Shown: positions 6,437 through 13,730, counted from the first letter of the stretch. The stretch is 20,472 nucleotides of DNA from a virus (IMGVR_UViG_3300007735_000452:1-20472), one strand, 5' to 3'. Made by a program: numbers and translations. Notes: a model not told the origin generated them from the sequence alone.

Positions 6437-7318
6437 GAAATTTGGTCTGATGAAATCATCGCTTCCTACAAAAAAGCATTGGTTATGGCTAATCTTGTAA
6501 ACAAGATGAGCATGAAAGGTAAGAAAGGAGACACACTTCACGTTCCTGTTCCTACCCGTGGTTCTGCATTTGCTAAAGCAGCTAACACTGCTGTTACAAT
6601 TCAAGCTGATGTTGAGACTGAAGTTCAAGTTCTTTTGAACAAGCATTTTGAATACTCGCGTCTAATTGAAGACATCGTTGAAGTTCAGGCTCTTGCCTCA
6701 CTTCGTCGTTTCTACACTGAAGATGCTGGTTATGCTCTTGCACGTCAAGTAGATACTGACCTTATTCAACTAGGTCGTTCAGCAAACAACGGTGCTGGTA
6801 CTGCTGCTTATGCTAACGCATATATTGGTGGTGATGGCAGCACTGCTTACAATAGCGCATCTCCCAATGCTTCAGCACTGACCGATGCTGGTATTCGTCG
6901 TATTATCCAGCGTTTGGACGATAACGATGCTCCTATGACTGATCGTTATCTTGTTGTTCCTCCATCAAGCCGTAACACGCTTATGGGTCTTGCTCGCTTT
7001 ACTGAACAAGCCTTTGTTGGTGAGCAAGGTGCAAACAACACCATCCGTAACGGTCAGATTGGTGATGTATACGGTGTTAAAGTGTTTGTTACGCCTCAGT
7101 GCGATACCGCTACTGGTTCTGCACGTATTGCTCTTATGTTCCACAAAGACGCTGCTGTCCTTGCAGAACAAATGGGTGTTCGTTCGCAGACTCAATACAA
7201 ACAAGAGTATCTAGCTACGTTGTTTACTAGCGATACCCTTTATGGTACTGCTCTGCTTCGTAAGGGTGATTTGAGTTCTGTTCCTACCTCAATGTTCCCT
7301 ATCGCTGTTCCTGCGTAA
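6437..7318 (+). CDS. Major capsid protein, exon 2
   Basis: The exon starts at GAA (6437) and encodes EIWSDEIIASYKKALVMANL, then VNKMSMKGKKGDTLHVPVPT, the conserved N-terminal part of the HK97-fold coat protein of T7-like phages. It continues through QADVETEVQVLLNKHFEYSR, FYTEDAGYALARQVDTDLIQ, YLVVPPSSRNTLM and IRNGQIGDVYGVKVFVTP to MFPIAVPA. With exon 1 the mature reading frame is 317 aa, a normal length for the family. The protein builds the icosahedral head with the scaffold encoded just upstream. Starts at TTG 6479 or ATG 6485 would be false and would lose the conserved N-arm. A strong terminator follows 8 nt after the stop. Confidence 0.93.
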   Translation, partial: EIWSDEIIASYKKALVMANLVNKMSMKGKKGDTLHVPVPTRGSAFAKAANTAVTIQADVETEVQVLLNKHFEYSRLIEDIVEVQALASLRRFYTEDAGYALARQVDTDLIQLGRSANNGAGTAAYANAYIGGDGSTAYNSASPNASALTDAGIRRIIQRLDDNDAPMTDRYLVVPPSSRNTLMGLARFTEQAFVGEQGANNTIRNGQIGDVYGVKVFVTPQCDTATGSARIALMFHKDAAVLAEQMGVRSQTQYKQEYLATLFTSDTLYGTALLRKGDLSSVPTSMFPIAVPA

Positions 7319-7326
7319 GTAACTAT

Positions 7327-7355
7327 AGAGAGGCTGCTTCGGCAGCTTCTCTTTT
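7327..7355 (+). terminator. Intrinsic terminator after the capsid gene
   Basis: AGAGAGGCTGC (7327-7337) pairs with GCAGCTTCTCT (7342-7352) around a TTCG tetraloop, an 11-bp stem with a single G-U pair, and runs into TTTT. The UUCG loop is exceptionally stable. The arrangement resembles the partial terminator after gene 10 of T7 and would limit read-through, so capsid mRNA would exceed that of downstream genes. Confidence 0.85.
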
Positions 7356-7369
7356 ACATAGAGGTCACA

Positions 7370-7531
7370 ATGGCAATATTCAGATGTAAGTGGTCAAATA
7401 ACTTAATGAGTGTAGAGTATGAGTATGACATTGAACAAATGCGTATTCATCCAGAGTATGAAGAAGTAAAAGAAGAACAAGAAAAGAAAACTGAAAAGGT
7501 CCAAAAGGTTAAGAATACCAAAGAGGATTGA
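7370..7531 (+). CDS. Small charged hypothetical protein (53 aa)
   Basis: The ATG at 7370 (GAGGT 5 nt upstream) opens MAIFRCKWSNNLMSVEYEYD, followed by a highly charged tail EEVKEEQEKKTEKVQKVKN ending in KED. The gene fits exactly between the capsid terminator and the next fibre gene, which begins 5 nt after its stop. I do not recognise a family. The charged C-terminal helix could be a coiled coil. It is short, but its tight placement and RBS support it. Confidence 0.6.
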   Translation: MAIFRCKWSNNLMSVEYEYDIEQMRIHPEYEEVKEEQEKKTEKVQKVKNTKED

Positions 7532-7536
7532 CTTTC

Positions 7537-8430
7537 ATGGCTAACTATACGAAGACAACTAACTTTGCTGCAAAAGATTCACTACCGAGTGGATCAGCAG
7601 GTAAGATCATTAAAGGTACTGAACACGATACAGAGTACAACAACATTGCTACTGCTATTGGTACAAAGTTAGATGCTGCGTCTGGTACAGCAACAAACTT
7701 AGGTGTTGTTGGCTTTACGTTTTCTAGTGGTACTATAAGTAACTTAACAACTGATTTAGCAGTTGCTGATGGTGGTACAGGTGCTTCAACAGTAACGGCA
7801 GCAAGAGCTAACTTACTACCATCATATAGTGGAAACGCTTCAAAAGTATTGTCTGTAAATAGTGGATCAACCGATATTGAATGGGCTACACCTTCAGGAA
7901 TATTTTCTACTTATGTTATTTTAACAAGTGGAACATCTTGGACAGCACCAGCAGGTATAACTAAAATTAAAGTTATTTGTATAGGTGGGGGCGGTGCAGG
8001 TAGATGGAATGCTTCTAATCAATATTTTGGTGGTGGTGGTGGAACAGCAATAAAATATTTTACAGTTACACCAGGAACATCGTATACGTATGCTATAGGG
8101 GCTGGCGCAGTTGCTAATGTTAGTGGTTCTGGTGGTTCTTCTACATTTACAGTAGGAGCAGTAACAATTACAGGAGGAGGTGGTGGTTCGCCATTTCAAA
8201 GCGGATACCCAGGTGCTGGTGGCACAGCAACTAACGGAGATATAAATATCCAAGGTCAACCAGGGGCTTTTTTTGCTGGTACAGCGGGCGATAGTGGTTT
8301 AGGTGGCGGGACTTTTCTTGCTCCGTATACGTCAGCAAACGCAGGAGTTGTTAGAAATAACCCAGTTTATGGGGCTGGATCTTCTGTGAACGGTAATGGT
8401 GCTGATGGTGTCATTGTCATTGAATACTAG
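7537..8430 (+). CDS. Tail fibre protein with glycine-rich C-terminal domain
   Basis: The ATG at 7537 is preferred over TTG 7528, because MANYTKTTNFAAKDSLPSGS is the standard N-terminus of this fibre family and AGAGGA precedes it at a usable distance. The protein is 297 aa. Residues 1-110 form the attachment and shaft part (GTEHDTEYNNIATAIGTKLD; LAVADGGTGASTVTAARANL). From about residue 130 a glycine-rich domain begins (WTAPAGITKIKVICIGGGGA; FGGGGGTAIKYFTV; VTITGGGGGSPFQSGYPGAG) and closes with the typical end GADGVIVIEY. Such glycine-rich modules form polyglycine type II sandwiches in some phage receptor-binding adhesins, so receptor binding is plausible. Its place between capsid and tail-tube genes, far from the other fibre genes, is unusual. 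Confidence 0.8.
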   Translation: MANYTKTTNFAAKDSLPSGSAGKIIKGTEHDTEYNNIATAIGTKLDAASGTATNLGVVGFTFSSGTISNLTTDLAVADGGTGASTVTAARANLLPSYSGNASKVLSVNSGSTDIEWATPSGIFSTYVILTSGTSWTAPAGITKIKVICIGGGGAGRWNASNQYFGGGGGTAIKYFTVTPGTSYTYAIGAGAVANVSGSGGSSTFTVGAVTITGGGGGSPFQSGYPGAGGTATNGDINIQGQPGAFFAGTAGDSGLGGGTFLAPYTSANAGVVRNNPVYGAGSSVNGNGADGVIVIEY

Positions 8431-8438
8431 GAATTATA

Positions 8439-8690
8439 ATGGCTATCTACGCAGTTATTGAACAAAATAAAGTTGTCAATGTTTGTGTTGCTGACGAAAC
8501 AGACAACAAACCATCTAATTGGGTTTTTATTGATCCAAACAAAGTTGGTATTGGTTGGGATTATATTGATGGTGTATTTGTTGATCAAAGACCACAACCT
8601 GACATTGTACCTGTTCAACAACCTACTAAAGAGGATTTGTTAGCGCAGCTTCAGCAACTACAGCAACAGATTGCAGCCTTAAGTGAATAA
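8439..8690 (+). CDS. Small fibre-associated protein (tail fibre assembly-like)
   Basis: This is an 83-aa protein. Residues 1-53 (MAIYAVIEQNKVVNVCVADE, SNWVFIDPNKVGIGWDYIDG) match a common small phage fold found next to fibre genes, with the pattern 'Y.VIENGVVVNVIVAD...IGW.Y..G.F'. The C-terminus is a Gln-rich helix (LLAQLQQLQQQIAALSE), likely a coiled coil. AGGAA lies just upstream. It directly follows the glycine-rich fibre gene, which suggests a tip protein or chaperone for it; the role is inferred from position. Confidence 0.65.
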   Translation: MAIYAVIEQNKVVNVCVADETDNKPSNWVFIDPNKVGIGWDYIDGVFVDQRPQPDIVPVQQPTKEDLLAQLQQLQQQIAALSE

Positions 8691-8692
8691 TC

Positions 8693-8893
8693 ATGGCACT
8701 CCAAGCTGATGAGCAAGTCAAGCAAATAGGAGATGCTGTATCAATCCTAACAGTGGTAGGTACGTTAGCAGAGCTACTACCAGCCATTGCAGCAGTGCTA
8801 ACGATTGTATGGACTGCAATTAGGATATTCGAAACAGATACCGTTCAATGTATGTTAGGAAGGAGAAAGAAAAATGCCGATGGTAGCGAATAA
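8693..8893 (+). CDS. Putative holin (small membrane protein)
   Basis: This is a 66-aa protein with a hydrophobic stretch from about V16 to I46 (VSILTVVGTLAELLPAIAAV, LTIVWTAIRI), enough for two short or one long membrane helix, and a basic C-terminal tail (GRRKKNADGSE). The size, hairpin-like topology and charged tail match small class II-type holins of T7-like phages. It would permeabilise the inner membrane and release the cytoplasmic endolysin. It lies more than 10 kb from the endolysin gene (19119), where a second membrane protein is encoded, so the division of labour is unclear. Its end overlaps the next small gene by 20 nt. Confidence 0.65.
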   Translation: MALQADEQVKQIGDAVSILTVVGTLAELLPAIAAVLTIVWTAIRIFETDTVQCMLGRRKKNADGSE

Positions 8894-9026
8894 GAAGTTT
8901 CCTTACACCGCCAAAGGAAAGAAAGAAGCGGAAGAGTATGCATCAAAGAAGGCTAAGAAGATGCATGAGAAGAAAGAATCCAAGGCTATGAAGGCTAAAG
9001 AACGTAAGATGGGTTATCCGTCATGA
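8874..9026 (+). CDS. Small Lys-rich hypothetical protein (50 aa)
   Basis: The ATG at 8874, 8 nt after AGGAGA in the holin gene's end, starts MPMVANKKFPYTAKGKKEAE. The rest is extremely Lys-rich (YASKKAKKMHEKKESKAMKA, KERKMGYPS). It is the first of four tiny basic proteins chained by overlaps, and its TGA overlaps the next ATG (ATGA, 9023-9026). I recognise no named family. The charge suggests nucleic-acid binding or a virion DNA-associated role, which is inference only. Confidence 0.65.
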   Translation: MPMVANKKFPYTAKGKKEAEEYASKKAKKMHEKKESKAMKAKERKMGYPS

Positions 9027-9181
9027 AACCTAAACCCGCTAAAGTACGTAAAGTTATGAAGGAGTACAAAGAAGGTACTCTACATAGCGGTAAAGGCGGT
9101 CCTGTAGTTAAGTCTCGTAAACAAGCAGTTGCTATCGCTTTGTCAGAGGCTGGTATGTCAAAGCCTAAGAAGAAGAAATGA
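9023..9181 (+). CDS. Small basic protein, DUF6496-like (52 aa)
   Basis: This protein reads MKPKPAKVRKVMKEYKEGTL followed by HSGKGGPVVKSRKQAVAIAL and SEAG, ending in KPKKKK. The pattern 'KVMKEYK.GTL.SG....V.SRKQAIAIALSEA' is that of the DUF6496 family as I remember it, small proteins common in phages and bacteria with no known function. The start overlaps the previous stop as ATGA, and its own stop overlaps the next start in the same way (9178-9181). Translation is therefore probably coupled along the whole set. Confidence 0.7.
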   Translation: MKPKPAKVRKVMKEYKEGTLHSGKGGPVVKSRKQAVAIALSEAGMSKPKKKK

Positions 9182-9324
9182 AGCAAGGACTATACGCTAA
9201 CATCCAAGCCAAGCGTAAACGTATCGCTGAAGGCTCTGGTGAGAAGATGAGAAAACCAGGCACTAAAGGTGCTCCAACAGCAAAAGCATTTAAGGAGGCA
9301 GCAAAAACTGCTAAGAAGAAATGA
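9178..9324 (+). CDS. Small basic hypothetical protein (48 aa)
   Basis: This protein reads MKQGLYANIQAKRKRIAEGS, then GEKMRKPGTKGAPTAKAFKE and AAKTAKKK. The core 'KRKRIAEGSGEKMRKPG.KGAPTA' is a recurrent small phage protein with no assigned function that I know of. It is the third member of the ATGA-coupled chain. An internal AAGGAGG (9292-9298) precedes the next start by about 22 nt, too far for normal use. Strongly positive charge and lack of hydrophobic segments point to a soluble, possibly DNA-associated protein. Confidence 0.68.
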   Translation: MKQGLYANIQAKRKRIAEGSGEKMRKPGTKGAPTAKAFKEAAKTAKKK

Positions 9325-9581
9325 AGAAAGATTCAAGGCTGGAAAGAGCAGGAGTCTCTGGATATAATCAACCTAAAAGAACACCAGGACATCCTACGAA
9401 ATCTCACATTGTTGTAGCAAAGGACGGTGATCAAGTTAAGACGATTCGTTTTGGTCAACAAGGTGTTAAAGGTTCTCCTGAAGGATCTGCTAGGAATAAA
9501 GCCTTTAAAGCTCGCCACGCAAAGAATATTGCTAAAGGGAAGATGTCAGCGGCCTTCTGGGCTGATAAAATTAAATGGTGA
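9321..9581 (+). CDS. Conserved small basic phage protein (86 aa)
   Basis: This is an 86-aa protein starting MKKDSRLERAGVSGYNQPKR. The central part TPGHPTKSHIVVAKDGDQVK and TIRFGQQGVKGSPEGS is followed by ARHAKNIAKGKMSAAFWADK and IKW. The blocks 'SGYNQPKRTP.H..KSH.V....G..IKTIRFGQQG' and 'RHAKNI.KGK.SAA.WA...KW' are familiar from many phage genomes, where the protein is unannotated. It ends the chain of four overlapping basic genes and sits 5 nt before tail tubular A. The function is unknown; a virion or DNA-packaging-related role would fit its position and charge. Confidence 0.75.
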   Translation: MKKDSRLERAGVSGYNQPKRTPGHPTKSHIVVAKDGDQVKTIRFGQQGVKGSPEGSARNKAFKARHAKNIAKGKMSAAFWADKIKW

Positions 9582-9586
9582 TCTAA

Positions 9587-10240
9587 ATGGCTACATTCTT
9601 AGATTGTGTTAATGGTGTACTACGTAGGCTTCGTGAGACTGAAGCAGCCTCTGTTACTGACACAACTTATGTTAAGTTAGTAGGTGACTTTGTTAACGAA
9701 GCTAAACGTGAAGTTGAAGATGCATGGAACTGGTCTGTACTTCGTACCACTAAGACAATCACTACTGTCAATGGTACACAGAACTATGAGATCCCTGGTA
9801 CTAATCCTAGGTCTAGGTTATTAGTAGTTTACATACCATCACTGAAGAGAGATCTTCAGCAAGCTACACAGAATCAGATGCATGAATGGAACAACCTTCA
9901 AGGATCAGTAAATGGAGATCCTTTTTATTTTTCTATTGGTAACAGCACATCATCTACTGGTGTTATTACTCTTGATCTATGGCCTATCCCAACGTCAGCA
10001 TTGACTGTTAAAGTAGACTGTGTTGTACCACAGGCTGATTTGTCCGCTAGCACTGATGTGTTGTATGTCCCTTCAGAGCTAGTGATTCAAGGTGCTTTAC
10101 TACGTGCTATCAATGAACGTGGTGAAGATGGTGGTCGTCTAAGCGAACAACAAGCTGATTTGTATCGTAAAGCAGTAGCATCCTATATCTCTATAGAAGC
10201 AGAGCGATACGGTGATGAAACAACCTGGGAGTGGGTATAA
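9587..10240 (+). CDS. Tail tubular protein A (gp11-like)
   Basis: This is a 217-aa protein. Its N-terminus (MATFLDCVNGVLRRLRETEA, VKLVGDFVNEAKREVEDAWN, WSVLRTTKTITTVNGTQNYE) matches the gatekeeper/adaptor tail tubular A of T7-like podoviruses, which forms the dodecameric ring below the portal. The C-terminal part (LYVPSELVIQGALLRAINER, GEDGGRLSEQQADLYRKAVA) is the usual helical end. The length is close to T7 gp11 (196 aa). It overlaps the next gene by one base (TAATG), matching the conserved gp11-gp12 order. Confidence 0.88.
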   Translation: MATFLDCVNGVLRRLRETEAASVTDTTYVKLVGDFVNEAKREVEDAWNWSVLRTTKTITTVNGTQNYEIPGTNPRSRLLVVYIPSLKRDLQQATQNQMHEWNNLQGSVNGDPFYFSIGNSTSSTGVITLDLWPIPTSALTVKVDCVVPQADLSASTDVLYVPSELVIQGALLRAINERGEDGGRLSEQQADLYRKAVASYISIEAERYGDETTWEWV

Positions 10241-11772
10241 TGGCTGCTGAGTTACGGTCAGTTAGTATCGTAGCTCCTGGCTTTGCTGGTCTTAATACAC
10301 AAGACTCTTCAGTAGCTATTACTAAAGACTTTGCACTGAAAGCAGAGAATGCTGTTATTGATCAGTTTGGTCGTATTGCTTGTCGTGGTGGTTGGGATAA
10401 CGTCAATACATCAGCAGGATACAACAGCACAGAACCTACGCTACTCCATGAAGTAGTTAAACAAGACGGTACAACACAGATTGTATCTATTGGTAATAAC
10501 CGTATCTACACAGGTACAACAACACTGACTCAGGTCTATGATGGTTCTGCTACATGGACAGCACAGAACTGGAAAGCAGTTAACTTTAATGACCATACAT
10601 ACTTCTTCCAACGTGCTCATAATCCACTGATCTATGATCACACAGCGAACACATGGACTTTAGTGTCCGCTCATCCTAGCTACTCAGGTACTGTACAGTT
10701 AGCTAATGAAGTCTTAGCTGCTTATGGTCGTTTATGGGTAGCAGATACATCAACGAACAAGACTACGATATGGTGGTCTGATACGTTGATCGGTTACAAA
10801 TGGAATGGAGGCACTTCAGGCTCTTTAGACATTGAGAATGTATTCACTAACGGTACTGACTCAATCGTTGGCCTAGCAGCCTTTAATGGCTTCCTAATCA
10901 TATTCTGTAAGAAGTCTCTGATCATCTATAGTGGAGCTGCATCAGATCCAGCTTCTAATCTTACCTTAGTAGAGGTTATTGATGGTGTTGGATGCATTGC
11001 TAGAGACTCCATTCAGGATGTCGGAACAGATATTTTCTTCCTTAGTGATACAGGGGTTCGTAGCCTCGGTAGAACAATTCAAGAGAAGTCAGCACCTTTG
11101 TTTGATGTATCAAAGAATGTTAGGGATGATCTAATCAGTGACATCGCTATCAACGAAGACAACGAGAACATCAAATCAGTATTCTATGAGAAGTCTGGAT
11201 TCTATCTACTTAGTTTACCAACTAGAGAACTTTCCTACTGCTTAGATCTCAAGCAACGTCTACAGGATGGTTCCTGTAAAGTAACTACGTGGACACTAGC
11301 TCCAAAGGCTTTACTGTCTACAAGAGATAGAAAGTTATACATCAGTAGAGCTGGTTACATTGGTGAATATGCTGCTAGTTACTCTGACAATGGTACAACG
11401 ATTAGGTTCTTGTACTATACCTCTCACTTAGATGCTGGTAACGCATCAATACTGAAGATACTTAAGAAACTATCTATGTTAGTTATTGGTGGTTCGCAGA
11501 CTACATTGTTTCTTAAATGGGGTACAGACTACACTTCTAACTATCAAAGTGCTGAGTTAGCTGTAATACCAAGCACAACACAATCAGAATACAATGTGTC
11601 TGAGTTTAACATTGCTGAATACTTCAGTACAACTAAATCAATCAACCTACTTAAAGCACAACTTAGCAACGATGGTAGAGTGTTCCAAGTAGGTATCGAA
11701 GCTAACGTAGATGCTGATGTACTGTCCATACAACAGATGGATGTATTCTTCAAAACTGGAAGAACAGTATGA
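10240..11772 (+). CDS. Tail tubular protein B (gp12-like)
   Basis: The ATG at 10240 is preferred over GTG 10231, because it overlaps the preceding stop (TAATG) and gives MAAELRSVSIVAPGFAGLNT, the family's N-terminus. The protein is 510 aa. It is a beta-rich nozzle-type protein: QDSSVAITKDFALKAENAVI, DQFGRIACRGGWDNV and internal blade-like repeats (LLHEVVKQDGTTQIVSIGNN; IVGLAAFNGFLIIFCKKSLI; DIFFLSDTGVRSLGR). It is shorter than T7 gp12 (794 aa), as in several marine podoviruses. It should form the hexameric distal tail tube that binds tail tubular A. Confidence 0.85.
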   Translation: MAAELRSVSIVAPGFAGLNTQDSSVAITKDFALKAENAVIDQFGRIACRGGWDNVNTSAGYNSTEPTLLHEVVKQDGTTQIVSIGNNRIYTGTTTLTQVYDGSATWTAQNWKAVNFNDHTYFFQRAHNPLIYDHTANTWTLVSAHPSYSGTVQLANEVLAAYGRLWVADTSTNKTTIWWSDTLIGYKWNGGTSGSLDIENVFTNGTDSIVGLAAFNGFLIIFCKKSLIIYSGAASDPASNLTLVEVIDGVGCIARDSIQDVGTDIFFLSDTGVRSLGRTIQEKSAPLFDVSKNVRDDLISDIAINEDNENIKSVFYEKSGFYLLSLPTRELSYCLDLKQRLQDGSCKVTTWTLAPKALLSTRDRKLYISRAGYIGEYAASYSDNGTTIRFLYYTSHLDAGNASILKILKKLSMLVIGGSQTTLFLKWGTDYTSNYQSAELAVIPSTTQSEYNVSEFNIAEYFSTTKSINLLKAQLSNDGRVFQVGIEANVDADVLSIQQMDVFFKTGRTV

Positions 11773-11794
11773 TCATTTTTGATAGGAATCACTA

Positions 11795-13729
11795 ATGGCT
11801 ACCACATTTAATTTAAGCCCTACAGAAAAGCAAGGAGTCTTAGACTTCATTGTAGGGAACTTAAACAACCCTGAAGTTATCAGAAAAGCTGCACAGCAGT
11901 ACGGTGCTACAGCAGATGACTTAGCCTCTGTGACAGGTCTTCCTGTAGATCAAGTTCATCAGTATTTCTTAAATGCTGGTGTACCTATGGGTACTTTGTT
12001 GACAGGTGGTGTACAACGAAACTTTGGTACTGAAGGTAATATCCGTCAGTTAGACAAGGGCGAAGACATCACTGTTGAGAAGGCTATCGGACGACAAGGT
12101 GATAAGATTGTTGTTCAACGGTATGATGCTTATGGAACACCAACAACGACAAGACTTGCTGATCCTAATACTTCTGAAGGTAAAGGCTGGTTACAAGCAT
12201 TGGGTGTTATTGGGGGTGCTATTGGACTAAGTAGCCTACCTGAGATTAGTTCTTTGTTCGGTGGTGCTGAAGCTACCACTGCTGCTGGTTCTACACTACC
12301 TGCTGCTGGAGCAACAGCCGCTGAAATTGCTGCTGGTTCAGCGTTACCTGCTGCAAGTACACTAACTGGAACTGTTGCAGGACTTGCTCCAGAAACATTA
12401 GCAGCTTTAGAAGCTACAGGACTAGCTAACATTCCTGGTATTGTTGGCACTACTGGTGGTTTACTAGAGGCTGGTTTAGCCGCTGGCGCAGCAGGAACGG
12501 TTGCTAACGCAGCCAACACAACAAAGTCATTAACTGATGCTGCTAAAGTTGCATCAGCAGCTAGCAGTGTTGTTAATGCATTATCTAACCCAGGTGCTAG
12601 TAGTTTACTAGGTAACTTAATTGGCTCTGGTGCTAACTTAGCAATGGTTAACGATGCTGCTGATAAACTACGTAAACAAGGACAGATAAGCCAAGACGAA
12701 TACGATGCATTATCAACAAGATTATTCAATACTTACCGTGATGTAGGTTTAGGTGCTGGTACAGCGTTAGCTAACATTGGTGAACGTGCATCAAAGATGG
12801 TTGGTGACTTCACACCCTATGGTGTATCCACTAACTTAGTAAACACAAAAGTTAATCCACAGACAGGACAACTAGAGAGTAACATTACTGACACAGCGCA
12901 GATGCTGATGGCTCCTCTAGGTAGGGCTGCTATTCAGTCTGCACAGGCTGCTGAGATGACTAACGTAGATCAACTCAGCCAGGATTACTACAACAAGCTA
13001 GCTGCTTTGTCCGCACCTGAAGCACAGCGTCAGCGTCTAGCCACTGAAGAGCGTATGCGTCAGCAAGGTAGGTTAGGTTTACTTGGTTCTGGTCTTGATG
13101 TAACCGGACAACAAGTAAGCACAGCAGCACCTGAGCTAACTGCTTTGGAACAAGCATTGGCAAGACAGCAACTAGAAAGAGAAGTACAGTCTAGAAACCT
13201 TGCATTAGGTGAACGTGGTACACTGTTAAGCCAAGCACAACAAGCTTATGCACCACTACAGCAGATTAGTCAACAAGCACTCCAACAAGCTCAGTTATCT
13301 GGTCAGTTAGGTCAGTTGTCTCAGGCTGGTAGGATTGCACAAACTAATGCTTATATGCAACCTGCTATGACTGGTATCATAGCACCATTGAGTTTGTTTG
13401 CTCAAGGACTACCACAGGTTGCTACTACACAACGACTTGGTATTGCTTCTAACTTAGCTGCACAACAGGCTGCATTAGATGCTCAAGCAACTGGAAGAAC
13501 TAACGTAGCTAACCAGTTATTGGGTCAAAATGGAGCTAATATTGGTAGTCTGATTAACAAAGCAGCAGGTTTGTTTAACCAATCTTCTGGAAGAGAGCTA
13601 TACGATCTATTCAATGTTGGTGGTTTATCACCAGATACATTAGCGGCTTTACAGCAAACAGGAAATGCTGGTTTACAAGATATAATAGGAAATACTGGTA
13701 ATCTACTATCTATTGGATTAGGTGGATAA
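11795..13729 (+). CDS. Internal virion protein / ejection protein, Ala-Gln rich
   Basis: This is a 644-aa protein directly after tail tubular B, where T7-like phages encode internal core and ejection proteins. Residues 1-75 form a compact helical domain (MATTFNLSPTEKQGVLDFIV, DDLASVTGLPVDQVHQYFLN). Residues 135-300 are Ala/Gly-rich and hydrophobic (GVIGGAIGLSSL, AGLAAGAAGTVANAANTTKS, LLGNLIGSGANLAMVNDAAD), potentially membrane-active. The C-terminal half is a long Gln/Ala-rich helical region (LEQALARQQLEREVQSRNLA, QQISQQALQQAQLSGQLGQL). These are features of proteins that leave the virion to form the DNA-translocation channel. AGGA precedes the start at a normal distance. No enzyme motif was seen. 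Confidence 0.7.
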   Translation: MATTFNLSPTEKQGVLDFIVGNLNNPEVIRKAAQQYGATADDLASVTGLPVDQVHQYFLNAGVPMGTLLTGGVQRNFGTEGNIRQLDKGEDITVEKAIGRQGDKIVVQRYDAYGTPTTTRLADPNTSEGKGWLQALGVIGGAIGLSSLPEISSLFGGAEATTAAGSTLPAAGATAAEIAAGSALPAASTLTGTVAGLAPETLAALEATGLANIPGIVGTTGGLLEAGLAAGAAGTVANAANTTKSLTDAAKVASAASSVVNALSNPGASSLLGNLIGSGANLAMVNDAADKLRKQGQISQDEYDALSTRLFNTYRDVGLGAGTALANIGERASKMVGDFTPYGVSTNLVNTKVNPQTGQLESNITDTAQMLMAPLGRAAIQSAQAAEMTNVDQLSQDYYNKLAALSAPEAQRQRLATEERMRQQGRLGLLGSGLDVTGQQVSTAAPELTALEQALARQQLEREVQSRNLALGERGTLLSQAQQAYAPLQQISQQALQQAQLSGQLGQLSQAGRIAQTNAYMQPAMTGIIAPLSLFAQGLPQVATTQRLGIASNLAAQQAALDAQATGRTNVANQLLGQNGANIGSLINKAAGLFNQSSGRELYDLFNVGGLSPDTLAALQQTGNAGLQDIIGNTGNLLSIGLGG

Positions 13730-13730
13730 C

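Noticed and set aside
5773-6437. Intein or frameshift instead of an intron in the capsid gene
   Set aside because: An intein would need an open frame through the insert; exon 1 stops at 5851-5853 and the endonuclease has its own start and stop. RNA pairings P1 and P10 fit group I splicing.
6227-6646. 139-aa minus-strand ORF across the intron/exon 2 boundary
   Set aside because: Cys/Ser/Phe-rich translation of the antisense strand of the endonuclease and capsid; no recognisable domain.
6479-7318. Capsid protein starting at TTG 6479 (or ATG 6485)
   Set aside because: The frame is open and conserved upstream to 6437 (EIWSDEIIASYKKAL), and the missing N-terminus is found in exon 1; a start here would delete conserved sequence.
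12130-12729. 199-aa minus-strand ORF opposite the Ala-rich internal virion protein
   Set aside because: Its Ala/Pro/Ser-rich content is what antisense reading of Ala/Gly/Thr codons produces; no RBS or family signal was seen, and the + strand gene is well supported.
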